Shown here piece by piece: positions 15,741-23,760 of a stretch of DNA of 64,000 nucleotides (the stretch's first letter is position 1; every line of letters begins with the position of its first letter). A program made the position numbers and the translations under genes. The notes under the pieces are model-generated. The model saw only the letters and a list, made by a program, of their open reading frames with translations. It made no database searches and was not told the origin of the DNA. This stretch comes from Acidimicrobiia bacterium (GTDB lineage Bacteria; Actinomycetota; Acidimicrobiia; Acidimicrobiales; Aldehydirespiratoraceae), in the NCBI GenBank assembly GCA_022819505.1, contig JAJEHD010000010.1:1-64000 (forward strand), read 5' to 3'.

Positions 15741-16913
15741 CTACGTGATGTACCGTCCCCAGGCGTCCATGACCTGGCGGCGCTGCTCCAGCAGGTCGGA
15801 GCGGCGGTAGGCGGCTTCGACGGTGTTCTTGACGACGTGGGCTAGGCACGACTCGGCCAGCTCGCGGCTTACGGCCGACTCGGCGCACCAGTCGCGGAAC
15901 GATGAGCGGAGCCCGTGTGGGGTCATGCCCAGGTCCAGGTCGTGGCAGAGCTTGGAGAGGGCATCGGGAGTGATCCGCCGGCCGCGTGCGGACGGGAACA
16001 CCAGCGAGTCGGGAGTGCCGTCGCTGTAGGGGCGTGCCTCGGCGAGCGCCGCGAGCGCCTCTGGGCTCAGCGGCACGCGGAACTCGCGGCCTACCTTGGT
16101 GCGCTCGCCTGGGATCGTCCAGACGTCACCTTCGATCTCGTTCCAGCACATCCCGCGGACCTCTCCGGAGCGGGTCGCGGTCAGAGCCAGCATCCGCATG
16201 GCGAGCTTCGTGGTCGGGTAGGCGCCTGAGTTGTCGATGGCCGCTAGCGCGGCGGGCACCTCGTCGGGCGGCAGCGCCGCGATGTGGCGGCGGGGGACGC
16301 CGTTGCGGGGCAGCGCAGCCAGGAGCGCCTCGCCGGCGGGATCGTCGCCACGGTGTCCGGCGGCCATTGCCCATCGGAACGCCAAAGAGAGCCTCTGGCG
16401 GACCTTCTTGGCGGTGTCGTGACGGTCGGTCCACAAAGGCCCGATGACCCGCAGCACGTCTGCGGTATCGATCTGGTCAACCGGGCGGTGAATTAGGTTG
16501 TCGGCGTGGTTGCGGACGCTGTTGCGCCAGATCTCAGCCGAGCGGCCGCCGCTCTTCCACGACGCCGAGCGGCCCTCGATCACGGCCTCCAGCGCGTCAG
16601 CGAGAGTCGGGGTCGGGTTCTCAGTGATGCGCGGGTCGATGCCCTGCTCGATCTTGCGGCGGTTGTCCAGCGCCCGCTCGCGTGCGGTGGCCAGTCCCAC
16701 CACCGGGAACGATCCCAGACCCAAGTTGGTGGCGCGGCCGTTGATGCGGAGCCTCTGAACCCAGACCTTCGACAGCCGGCCGTTGGTCATGCGCCGCACC
16801 CGCAGGGTCAGTCCGTAGCCGCCGCGGCCGTCCCCGTAGACGCCGGGGCGGTTGACCTGCCTGACGAAGGTCGCGGACAGCGGAAGGCCCGTCCGCGAGT
16901 TCGATTCTCTCAC
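15741..16913 (-). CDS. Tyrosine integrase, DUF4102/P4 type
   Basis: A 390-residue site-specific recombinase. The N-terminal DUF4102 region contains GLTLRVRRM and RATNLGLGSFPVVGLATARERA. The core carries the catalytic arginine in LTATRSGEVRGM, HGLRSSFRDW with HxxR, and the tyrosine in AAYRRSD near the C-terminus. The GTG start falls inside a sequence resembling a tRNA T-arm (16895-16911), so the first nine residues (VRESNSRTG) are read through the attachment site; family homology begins at about residue 10. It probably moved the island to its left. A 71-bp piece of a related gene lies at 4107-4177. Confidence 0.92.
   Translation of the reverse strand: MRESNSRTGLPLSATFVRQVNRPGVYGDGRGGYGLTLRVRRMTNGRLSKVWVQRLRINGRATNLGLGSFPVVGLATARERALDNRRKIEQGIDPRITENPTPTLADALEAVIEGRSASWKSGGRSAEIWRNSVRNHADNLIHRPVDQIDTADVLRVIGPLWTDRHDTAKKVRQRLSLAFRWAMAAGHRGDDPAGEALLAALPRNGVPRRHIAALPPDEVPAALAAIDNSGAYPTTKLAMRMLALTATRSGEVRGMCWNEIEGDVWTIPGERTKVGREFRVPLSPEALAALAEARPYSDGTPDSLVFPSARGRRITPDALSKLCHDLDLGMTPHGLRSSFRDWCAESAVSRELAESCLAHVVKNTVEAAYRRSDLLEQRRQVMDAWGRYIT
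16895..16911 (+). other. Attachment-site candidate (tRNA T-arm-like)
   Basis: On the plus strand GCGAG-TTCGATT-CTCTC has the layout of a T arm (one stem mismatch). It sits exactly at the integrase start codon, as expected for an att core copied from a tRNA 3' end. No full tRNA is present in the window, so the partner att site would lie beyond the left edge. Confidence 0.4.
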
Positions 16914-16920
16914 TTCTGGG

Positions 16921-17018
16921 TGTCACTTTCTCTGTCGCGAATGTCACTTGATGGGATGCTACGCCCTGCAACCGGCTGAACCAGGGATATGCCCTCTCAC
17001 CTCATAGTATAGGTGACA
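16921..17018. repeat. TGTCAC repeats upstream of the integrase
   Basis: TGTCACTT occurs at 16921-16928 and 16942-16949, 21 bp apart, and the core is repeated inverted at 17013-17018 (GTGACA). The last copy is next to an inverted repeat TCACCT/AGGTGA (16997-17016). Spacing by two helical turns suits integrase arm-type or excisionase sites. Confidence 0.4.
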
Positions 17019-17144
17019 TGAAGCGACAATCTGCAACTCCCTGAAACCCTGAACAAATTCTCCCCAGCTCCACCACCAGCCACAGACCACAACCACGAGG
17101 CCTCCTAGGCTTCGTCGCCGGCCACGCCCTCACGGTTGTCAGCG

Positions 17145-17543
17145 TCAGCCGGGATTCGAATAGACCTCGACGAACGAGAACGTCCCCTCCTCGGGGAAGA
17201 CAGTGACGATGTCCGGGTTCTCGGTGAACGCGCCCAGCCCGGGGTACCGGCCGTAGCTGGCCAGCACCTCTTCCGAGGCCAGCAGACCGATCACGTCACC
17301 GAACGAGGGTGACAGGACCCGCGCCTGCGCCCAGACTGCCCGCATGAACTCGATGACGCCATCGAGCTGTTCGGGTGTGAGCGTCTGAGCCGGGTAGCCG
17401 AGGGCGGCCGCTGCCGCCTGGAGGTGCAGGCCGGGCACGTCGGGGATGGCAACCTTGCGCAAGGGGTCGAGATCGATGCACTGGATTGAGCGTAATGACA
17501 CACTGGCAAGAGCCTCGCAGACACAAGATGACGCCGAGCACAC
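17145..17543 (-). pseudogene. Fragment of an ABC-type extracellular solute-binding protein
   Basis: The readable part from about 17470 down to 17145 (PGLHLQAAAAALGY, LTPEQLDGVIEFMRAVW, LLASEEVLASYGRYPG, VFPEEGTFSFVEVYSNPG) resembles the middle of spermidine/putrescine-type (PotD-like) binding proteins. There is no signal peptide, and the protein stops abruptly after VEVYSNPG where a full protein would continue. It is therefore a gene scrap next to the integration site. The family call is from memory of similar sequences and is tentative. Confidence 0.5.
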
Positions 17544-17618
17544 GTGAGCTCAAGACCGCCGACCCCTTACTCTAGGTGTAGTATGTTGTAGCGCAAGCAA
17601 GCTACGGAGTGTGGTTGC

Positions 17619-18041
17619 ATGCCACGACCGACGTCGTTCCGCCTTTCAGAGGAACTACTGGAGCGCATCGAGGCCGAAAGCCGCTCCGCTGGCGCCTCGA
17701 TCACACAACTGGTCTCATCCCTACTCGACGAGGGCCTCAAGACGCGCCGCTTTCCCGGTGTCGTCTACCGCAACGGTCCCCTCGGCCGGCGCGCCGCGCT
17801 TGTAAGCGGCCCGGACGTGTGGGAGGTGGTGCGAGATCTCGCCGCCGCGCCGGGCCGGGGGATGGACCGCGTTGAGAATGTCGCCGCCGAGACCGGCCTG
17901 ACCGCAGCGTCGGTGCTATTAGCAGCGGACTTCTATGCGTCGTTCCCCGAGGAAATCGATGCGCTGATCGAAACAGATGAGCGTGCTGCCGAGGACGTCC
18001 GCCGCCAGGCTCGCCGGCGCGAGCAGCTGCTATCGCCTTGA
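17619..18041 (+). CDS. Antitoxin with RHH-like N-terminus and DUF433-like C-terminus
   Basis: A 140-residue protein with an N-terminal ribbon-helix-helix-type segment (TSFRLSEELLERIEAES, residues 5-21) and a C-terminal winged-helix-like part of DUF433 type (GPDVWEVVRDLAA, GLTAASVLLAADFYASFPEE). It overlaps the DUF5615 toxin gene by 4 bp (GAGG/TTGA region, start 18038). Such two-domain proteins bind their promoter and neutralise PIN-like DUF5615 toxins. The start ATG 17619 lacks a strong ribosome-binding site (ACGGAG is 11 bases away). Good family fit. Confidence 0.8.
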   Translation: MPRPTSFRLSEELLERIEAESRSAGASITQLVSSLLDEGLKTRRFPGVVYRNGPLGRRAALVSGPDVWEVVRDLAAAPGRGMDRVENVAAETGLTAASVLLAADFYASFPEEIDALIETDERAAEDVRRQARRREQLLSP

Positions 18042-18386
18042 GGTGGCTGCTCGACGAGATGCTGCCGGCTGCCACTGCAGCGGAGTTGACCGCACTCGGG
18101 CATGAGGCGCTCAGTGTGACCGAGGCGGGACTTGGGGGCAGCGATGACGCCGCCGTCTACGAGACCGCCGTCGAGCAGCAACGGGTCGTCGTGACGGAGA
18201 ACTTCGCGGACTTCGCCACGATCACCAACGACCGGCTGACCGCGGGCGCACCGTGCGTTCCCGTCGTCTTCGTCAGGAAGCACCCAGCACCCCCGCGGCT
18301 CGGCGTTGGCCCCCGCCCTGGCACGCCACCTGCACAAGTGGTCCGTCGCTAACCCGAACCCCTACCCCGGCGTGCACTGGCCGTGA
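18038..18386 (+). pseudogene. Frameshifted DUF5615 PIN-like toxin
   Basis: The frame from TTG 18038 (MRWLLDEMLPAA, GHEALSVTEAGLGGSDD, RVVVTENFADF, CVPVVFVRKH) is a clear DUF5615/Mut7-C-type toxin but then degenerates and stops at 18352. In the +1 frame the expected C-terminus (LAPALARHLHKWSVANPNPY, then PGVHWP) resumes at about 18303 and ends at TGA 18384-18386. A one-base change near 18285-18305, a C-rich stretch with a five-C run, explains this. Either the toxin is inactivated or the assembly has an indel there. Confidence 0.75.
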
Positions 18387-18479
18387 AAGCAGCGTTCCAT
18401 CCCGCAGGCTCATCGACATCGGTCTCGCCCATAGGATCAACTCCTTGAGCAGCCGGCAAGTGAACGTCTAGGAGTTGCG

Positions 18480-19433
18480 ATGTCTGACACCACCGCCGAC
18501 GATCGATTGACGGCCGAGGACATCAACGCCTACCTGGCCAAGCATCGCAACTGGGGACGATGGGGGCACGACGACGAGCTGGGGGCGCTCAACCTGATCA
18601 CGGCCGAGAAGAGGCGGAGTTCGACGGCCGCGGTGCGCACGGGCCGGACCGTGTCGCTGAGCCGCCCGCTCCCGACAAGGCCGGGACCGGACAATCCGCA
18701 CCCGGCCCGCCACTTCATGCAGCGATTCCCTCGAGATCCGGGGGGCGGGGTGGCGGTCGACTTCATAGGCGTCAACTGCCACGGACTGCCACTGACCCAC
18801 GTGGACGCTCTTTGCCATGTGTGGTCAGAATCCGGCATGTGGAACGGCCGTGATCCCGATAAGGAGATCTCCTTCGGCGGAGCAGCCTTCGGCGGAATCG
18901 AGGCCTGGAGGGACGGCATCGTTACCAGAGGGGTACTTCTCGATGTCCCCAGGTATCGAGGGCAGCCGTTCGTCACCTTCGAGGAGCCCGTGCACGGAGC
19001 GGAGCTCGAAGCGATCGCCGAGTCGCAAGGGGTCGAGATCGAGCCGGGAGATGCGGTGGCGGTGTACTGCGGCCGCGAGGAGTGGAGTCGCCGCCATGGG
19101 CCTTGGGGAGGCATGACCGGTGCCGGCGCCCTACCGTCCGCCAGCGATGAGCGGCCCGGCCTGCACGCCTCCTGCCTCCGGTTCATAAGGGAGACCGACA
19201 CTGCGGTCCTCGTCTGGGACATGATGGATCTCACGCCCTACGGCCTCGCGATCCCGTGGGCGGTTCATGCCGCGGCGTGGGCCTTCGGCGTCGCTCTGGT
19301 CGACAACGCCCTGCTCGAACCGCTGTCGCACGCGTGCGAGCAAGAGGGTCGTTACGAGTTCCAGCTCGTGGTGGCCCCACTCCAGATACCGGGAGGCACC
19401 GCGTCGCCGGTCAATCCTCTTGCGATCCTCTGA
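18480..19433 (+). CDS. Cyclase-family (kynurenine formamidase-like) metal hydrolase
   Basis: A 317-residue member of the cyclase family. The metal motif HGxxxTHxDAxxH is present in CHGLPLTHVDALCHVW (about 100-115). Other conserved parts are WGHDDELGALN near the N-terminus and GDAVAVYCGREEW at mid-length. Enzymes of this family hydrolyse amides or lactones, for example N-formylkynurenine, isatin or creatinine-like compounds; the substrate cannot be read from the sequence. AGGAG lies 6 bases before ATG 18480. It stands alone, without an operon partner. Confidence 0.85.
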   Translation: MSDTTADDRLTAEDINAYLAKHRNWGRWGHDDELGALNLITAEKRRSSTAAVRTGRTVSLSRPLPTRPGPDNPHPARHFMQRFPRDPGGGVAVDFIGVNCHGLPLTHVDALCHVWSESGMWNGRDPDKEISFGGAAFGGIEAWRDGIVTRGVLLDVPRYRGQPFVTFEEPVHGAELEAIAESQGVEIEPGDAVAVYCGREEWSRRHGPWGGMTGAGALPSASDERPGLHASCLRFIRETDTAVLVWDMMDLTPYGLAIPWAVHAAAWAFGVALVDNALLEPLSHACEQEGRYEFQLVVAPLQIPGGTASPVNPLAIL

Positions 19434-19558
19434 CGGGCAGCTGCACGCACCACCACCTCGCTAAAAGACGAAGCGCTCGCACCGCAAGCGAGCAGCTGCC
19501 CGCTCTCAGTAGGGTCATACATCTCATGATATTGTGTTGCACTGCATGATGCGGAGTG

Positions 19559-19564
19559 TAAGGT
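19559..19564 (+). promoter_or_regulatory. -10 box of a leaderless promoter
   Basis: TAAGGT lies 6 nt before ATG 19571, with a TTGCAC -35 box 16 nt further upstream (19537-19542). Confidence 0.55.
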
Positions 19565-19570
19565 AACGGT

Positions 19571-20008
19571 ATGGCGAGTCCTGACACCCTGGCGGCACCG
19601 GACGACCTGCCGGTGCCGCAGGCCGGTCCCCTCGCCGCCGCTGAAGCAGCCGGCGAGGAGCGCGCCCGCACCGCGGCGCCGCGGTTTCCCCAGCTCATCC
19701 CCGTCGCCCAACTCGTAGCCGTCGTGCTGGGCGTGTTCGCCATCATCTGGAACCAGCAGCAGAGTATCGACACGCTGAGGGCCGAGTTCACCGCCGCCCA
19801 CAACGAACTCCGCACCGAACTCACCGCCGCCCACAACGAACTGCGCACGGAACTACGCACCGAGCTCACCGCCGCCCACAGCGAACTGCGCACCGAAATG
19901 CGCACCGAGTTCGACAAGCTGAGCGCCCAGGTAGCCGAAAATGGTGAGCGGCTGGCCCGCATCGAGGGCTTCCTCGGGATCGGCATCCCCGACCCGCCCC
20001 ATAACTGA
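19571..20008 (+). CDS. Small membrane protein with repetitive coiled coil
   Basis: A 145-residue protein: an acidic, Ala/Pro-rich N-terminus, one membrane segment (about 44-61, LIPVAQLVAVVLGVFAII) and a cytosolic or periplasmic coiled coil made of near-repeats of TAAHNELRTEL and RTEL/RTEM (about 73-115), ending FLGIGIPDPPHN. The repeats are also visible in the DNA (19795-19910). Proteins of this build occur widely in actinobacteria without known function. The leaderless promoter supports the start. Confidence 0.7.
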   Translation: MASPDTLAAPDDLPVPQAGPLAAAEAAGEERARTAAPRFPQLIPVAQLVAVVLGVFAIIWNQQQSIDTLRAEFTAAHNELRTELTAAHNELRTELRTELTAAHSELRTEMRTEFDKLSAQVAENGERLARIEGFLGIGIPDPPHN

Positions 20009-20028
20009 GCCGCCCGCCCAGCAGCCGT

Positions 20029-21396
20029 TCAGTCAGGACCGGCTGCGAGCAGGGATGCGACTCCCTCTGCGGCGCGGCATCCGCTCGAGAGGGCGCCGTT
20101 GACCGACGGGATGCCCATGTAGTCGCCCGCGAGGAACAGGTTCCCGATACTGCCCGCGAGCTGGGCAGGCACCTCTGCCAGTGCGGCCAGCATCCCGGGC
20201 GTGCCCATGCACAGCGCCTCCTCCCAGCGGTACACGCGGAAGAACAGCCCCTCGTCGTCGCCGGGAAGGGCAGAGCCTGGCGGTGCATTCCTGCGAGCCG
20301 CGCCCAGCATCTGGCGCTTGACCTCCTCGTCGTCGAGCGCGATGAGCTCCGCGGCGCGGTCCCGTCCGATCAGCAGGTCGAGGAGGCCCTTGCCCGGCGG
20401 CGCGCAGGCGGGCAGGAACATGGCACGGTCCAGCAGCAGCGGGACGTCGTCATCCTCGGTGTAGAGCGCGCCGTGCCAGCCCTCCGGCAACGGGTGGTGG
20501 TCGAGCCCGATCACCACCCGGCAACCGGTGGAGTAGTTGACCGTGCTCAGAGCGCGCCGCGTCGCCTCGGGCAACTCCTCGATGAGAGCGGGGACCCGCG
20601 TACCGGGGACGGCGCAGATGACCGCGTCCGCCTCTATGGTCCCGTCGTCGGTGACCACGCCGGTCGCCTTCCCGCCGCTGACGACGATCTTGCGCACGGG
20701 CGTGGAGACGCGGGTCACGTCAGCACACGCATCCGCGAGCGCCTCGCTCAGCGAGCCGACGCCTCGCTCGGGCATGTACACGACGCCGTCGCTCAGCATC
20801 GTCTCCCCGATGTATGCCCGCATCAGCGCCTGGCCCGCGGGTTCCGGATCGCCCAGGACCATCTTGAGGGGTCCGCTGAGGGTCACCCTCACCTTGTCGG
20901 GCACACGGTGGCGTTCGAGGTAGTCGCCGTATGTCTCGTCGTCGTCGATCACGGCAAGGCGGCTGTCGCTGGCGAAACTCAGGTATTCAGACTGGCGGTG
21001 CATCTGCCGGATCACCTTGAACCCCGACCGCATGCCTGCCGGTGAGAGAAAGCCCATGGCGACCGCGGCCGGCAACTGCCGCAGGAAGTTCACGAGCGAC
21101 TGATCCGGCGTCGTGGCCACCCACCGCCCGTTGCGATGGTGGCCGAACTTCATCTGCGAACGGACGAGCGGCAGGCCGAGTTCCTCGCAGAGGCGGAACG
21201 CGGTGTCGTAGGTGGTGGTGAAGACGAAGGCGCCCATGTCGAGCGAGAACCCGTCCACTCGCTCGCCCCGCCCGCGCCCGCCCGCACGCTCCTCGGACTC
21301 CAGCAGCAGCGGAGTGATGCCCCGCTGCATGAGCGTGTAGGCGGCGCTGAGCCCGGCGAAGCCTCCACCAACGATGACGACCCGCTCGGCACTCAT
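20029..21396 (-). CDS. FAD-dependent oxidoreductase, amine oxidase/phytoene desaturase type
   Basis: The 455-residue flavoprotein begins with a dinucleotide-binding motif VVIVGGGFAGLSAAYTL and continues with LLLESEERAGGRGRGER, the second conserved block of NAD(P)-binding-like amine oxidases. Near the end LFLAGDYMGIPSVNGALSSG is the C-terminal FAD contact with an ADP-binding acidic residue. The enzyme resembles protoporphyrinogen oxidase and carotenoid desaturase relatives, and the substrate is unknown. The start is ATG 21396, preceded by AGGGGAG; an upstream in-frame start at 21438 is not supported. Encoded alone on the minus strand. Confidence 0.85.
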   Translation of the reverse strand: MSAERVVIVGGGFAGLSAAYTLMQRGITPLLLESEERAGGRGRGERVDGFSLDMGAFVFTTTYDTAFRLCEELGLPLVRSQMKFGHHRNGRWVATTPDQSLVNFLRQLPAAVAMGFLSPAGMRSGFKVIRQMHRQSEYLSFASDSRLAVIDDDETYGDYLERHRVPDKVRVTLSGPLKMVLGDPEPAGQALMRAYIGETMLSDGVVYMPERGVGSLSEALADACADVTRVSTPVRKIVVSGGKATGVVTDDGTIEADAVICAVPGTRVPALIEELPEATRRALSTVNYSTGCRVVIGLDHHPLPEGWHGALYTEDDDVPLLLDRAMFLPACAPPGKGLLDLLIGRDRAAELIALDDEEVKRQMLGAARRNAPPGSALPGDDEGLFFRVYRWEEALCMGTPGMLAALAEVPAQLAGSIGNLFLAGDYMGIPSVNGALSSGCRAAEGVASLLAAGPD

Positions 21397-21623
21397 GTGA
21401 ACCGCTCCCCTCTGATCGTCATTGCGGTTCGGCCCCACTCACCGTAGAAGGCAGATACCTGCATTTGCAGGTCAAAGGCTCCAGTTCCGCAACCTAGTGT
21501 CGCCCACGGCGGCGCGAGCCGTCACCTCAGCCAGCAACGAAGGGGAACACGATGTCGATTCCTGTCTCAAAATGTTGTCCAGTAGTTACCTAAAGTATCA
21601 GATGTGAACGCCCTGAAGTGTTA

Positions 21624-21629
21624 TATGCT
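21624..21629 (+). promoter_or_regulatory. -10 box of a leaderless promoter
   Basis: TATGCT followed by 6 nt and ATG 21636; no ribosome-binding site. Confidence 0.6.
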
Positions 21630-21635
21630 GGTCGG

Positions 21636-22976
21636 ATGGCGGACAGGGATGACCCAGACCCGGAGCAGGGTTCTGAGGGGCTGGCTCTGCCGTTCCCCGG
21701 GTACCGGGCCAGGGTGGCCGAAGCAGACGTCCAGGACGCGTTGAGCCGCCGCGGGGCGGTGCTGATCGAGGGCGTGCGATGGTGCGGCAAGACCTCCACT
21801 GCGTTGCGGTTCGCGTCCAGTGTCCTGCGGCTCGACGATCCCGACGCGTTGACTCTCGCCGGCGCCGACCCCGGTGAGGCGCTGCGCGGAGAGGCGCCTC
21901 GCCTCATCGACGAGTGGCAGAACGCGCCGCAGCTGTGGAACCGGATACGCCGCGAATGCGACGACAGGGCCCGGCCCGGGCAGTTCATCTTGACCGGGTC
22001 GGCGTCACCGGCCGAGGACATCACCCGCCACACCGGCACAGGACGAATCGCACGGGTCACGCTCAGACCCATGTCGCTGTTCGAGAGCGGCGCCTCCGAC
22101 GGCTCGGTGCCCATCGAGGGGCTCTTCGACGGCGAGACGTACGCCAAGGCGGCTCGTGAGGACCTCGGGCTGGGCCACACCGCGCAATGGATATGCGCCG
22201 GAGGCTGGCCCGCCAGCTTGGAAGCACCCTCCGCCGAGAGCGCTCGCCGCTCAGCCCGGGACCATCTGCGAGAGTCCGTGCAGGTGGACGTGCCGGCCGC
22301 AGCCGGCGTTCGCCATGACCGCGAGGCGTTGATGACCCTCGCTCGTTCCGTCGCCCGCAACGTGTCCAGCGAGGCCCGCGTCGCCACCCTGGTAGCAGAC
22401 ATGTCCAGCGCTGAGGCAGGAGCCGACGCAGCCGCGGCGGCCGTGTGGCGCCAGACCGTCACCCAGTACCTCGCTGCGCTGCGCCGCGTGTTCCTGCTGG
22501 AGGACCAGCCCGCATGGGGCGTTCACCTGCAGTCGAAGGCGGTGCTGCGCAAGGCGCCCAAACGGCACTTCGTCGATCCGTCGCTGGCAGCGGCCGCGCT
22601 GGGGGCCACCCCCCGGCGGCTGCTGGCCGAGACCAAGACCCTCGGGCTGCTGTTCGAGTCCCTGGTCGTGCGCGACCTGCGGGTCTACAGCCAGCCCCAG
22701 CAGGCAGCCGTCTACCATTACCGCGACAGCGACGACCTCGAAGTCGACGCCATCGTCGCCCGCGACGACGGGTTGTGGCTCGCCGTCGAGATCAAACTCA
22801 GCCACAGCCCCGAGACAGTCGAGGCAGCAGCGCGCAGCCTTCGCAAGCTGCGCGACAAGGTCGCTTCAGACCGGCGAGCCGACCTCGCCGGTCTCGTCAT
22901 CGTCACCGCCCGGGGCCCCGCATATCGCCGCCCAGACGGCATACAGGTCACACCCGCAACAGCGCTCGGCCCCTGA
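21636..22976 (+). CDS. DUF4143-type ATPase (AAA_14)
   Basis: A 446-residue protein with an N-terminal AAA_14 ATPase and a C-terminal DUF4143 domain. The Walker A loop reads EGVRWCGKTSTA (about 43-54), Walker B is in APRLIDEWQ, and the sensor region is FILTGSASP. The C-terminal domain carries LGLLFESLVVRDLRVYS and a nuclease-like D-(x)n-ExK triad in EVDAIVARDDGLWLAVEIKLS, as in PD-(D/E)XK folds. These proteins are common, often called prokaryotic AAA+ superfamily ATPases; their targets are unknown. Encoded alone from a leaderless promoter. Confidence 0.88.
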   Translation: MADRDDPDPEQGSEGLALPFPGYRARVAEADVQDALSRRGAVLIEGVRWCGKTSTALRFASSVLRLDDPDALTLAGADPGEALRGEAPRLIDEWQNAPQLWNRIRRECDDRARPGQFILTGSASPAEDITRHTGTGRIARVTLRPMSLFESGASDGSVPIEGLFDGETYAKAAREDLGLGHTAQWICAGGWPASLEAPSAESARRSARDHLRESVQVDVPAAAGVRHDREALMTLARSVARNVSSEARVATLVADMSSAEAGADAAAAAVWRQTVTQYLAALRRVFLLEDQPAWGVHLQSKAVLRKAPKRHFVDPSLAAAALGATPRRLLAETKTLGLLFESLVVRDLRVYSQPQQAAVYHYRDSDDLEVDAIVARDDGLWLAVEIKLSHSPETVEAAARSLRKLRDKVASDRRADLAGLVIVTARGPAYRRPDGIQVTPATALGP

Positions 22977-23165
22977 CGAGAATCACCGACTGGCAGGCAC
23001 CGGACGCACCAGCCCGAGCGCACTGACCGAAGAAGCGTCGCAGAGCAGCCGCCCGCCCGCCAGCGGGAGCAGCCGTGCCACGCGCCGACAGCCTCCAGCG
23101 CGCCGACATCTCGGTACCGCCTCCCGAAGGCACAACACACGTTCGCCAGCAGCGACCGTTCTGCG

Positions 23166-23558
23166 CTAGCGCGTGGCGGTCGCCTCGATCTCTACTAGGA
23201 ACTCGGGGAAGGCGAGCCTGGTGACCTCGACGAGGGTGGATGCGTACCGGGTTCCGGCTTCTCGGAGGCGTTCAAGCTCGTCAGCGTGCTCGAAGAAGAG
23301 GTCCATGTCGGTGGTGAAGATGTTGATCCGCACGATGTCGGCAAGGCTCATGCCGGTCTCGGCGAGGACAGTCTCGATGTTGTCGATGACCTGGCGGATC
23401 TGGCCGGCCATGTCGCCCACGTGCACCGGATTGCCGTCGGCGTCCAGCGAGGTCTGGCCCGACAGGTAGAGGGTGCGGGTCGGGTTGACGACTTCGTGGC
23501 CCTGATGGAATCCGTATTCCTCCTGCCACGTCCAGGGGTCGATGATCCGGCGCTCCAT
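23166..23558 (-). CDS. RidA (YjgF/YER057c/UK114) family protein
   Basis: A 130-residue RidA-like protein. Conserved parts are LYLSGQTSLDADG, the helix GQIRQVIDNIETVLAETG, DIVRINIFTTDM and the C-terminal STLVEVTRLAFPEFLVEIEATA. Family members hydrolyse enamine/imine intermediates made by PLP enzymes. In canonical RidA an arginine near residue 105 binds the carboxylate; Arg117-like residues in VTRLAFP are in the right area. It is divergent from the GcvT-family gene and may share its regulation through the palindrome at 23689-23704. Confidence 0.9.
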   Translation of the reverse strand: MERRIIDPWTWQEEYGFHQGHEVVNPTRTLYLSGQTSLDADGNPVHVGDMAGQIRQVIDNIETVLAETGMSLADIVRINIFTTDMDLFFEHADELERLREAGTRYASTLVEVTRLAFPEFLVEIEATATR

Positions 23559-23688
23559 ATCGCGAGCCCAGATGGTAGGTCATCCCAGCGCCGCTGGAGA
23601 GCCTCGCTCGATAGCTATCTCATGACGGCGCCCAAGGGCTCTACGCCATCGATGCCACCCCGTTCGACCAGAGGCTCAGCGGCTATTC

Positions 23689-23704
23689 ATGCTACATGTA
23701 GCAT
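23689..23704. promoter_or_regulatory. 16-bp perfect palindrome upstream of the GcvT-family gene
   Basis: ATGCTACATGTAGCAT is a perfect dyad without a spacer, 56 bp before the GcvT-family start. It is a strong candidate operator for a dimeric regulator such as a GntR or TetR protein encoded elsewhere. Confidence 0.65.
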
Positions 23705-23760
23705 CGGAGTACCCGCATCAACAAGAGTGCTTGTGCGACGCCAGGGAGGCGAGCATCATC

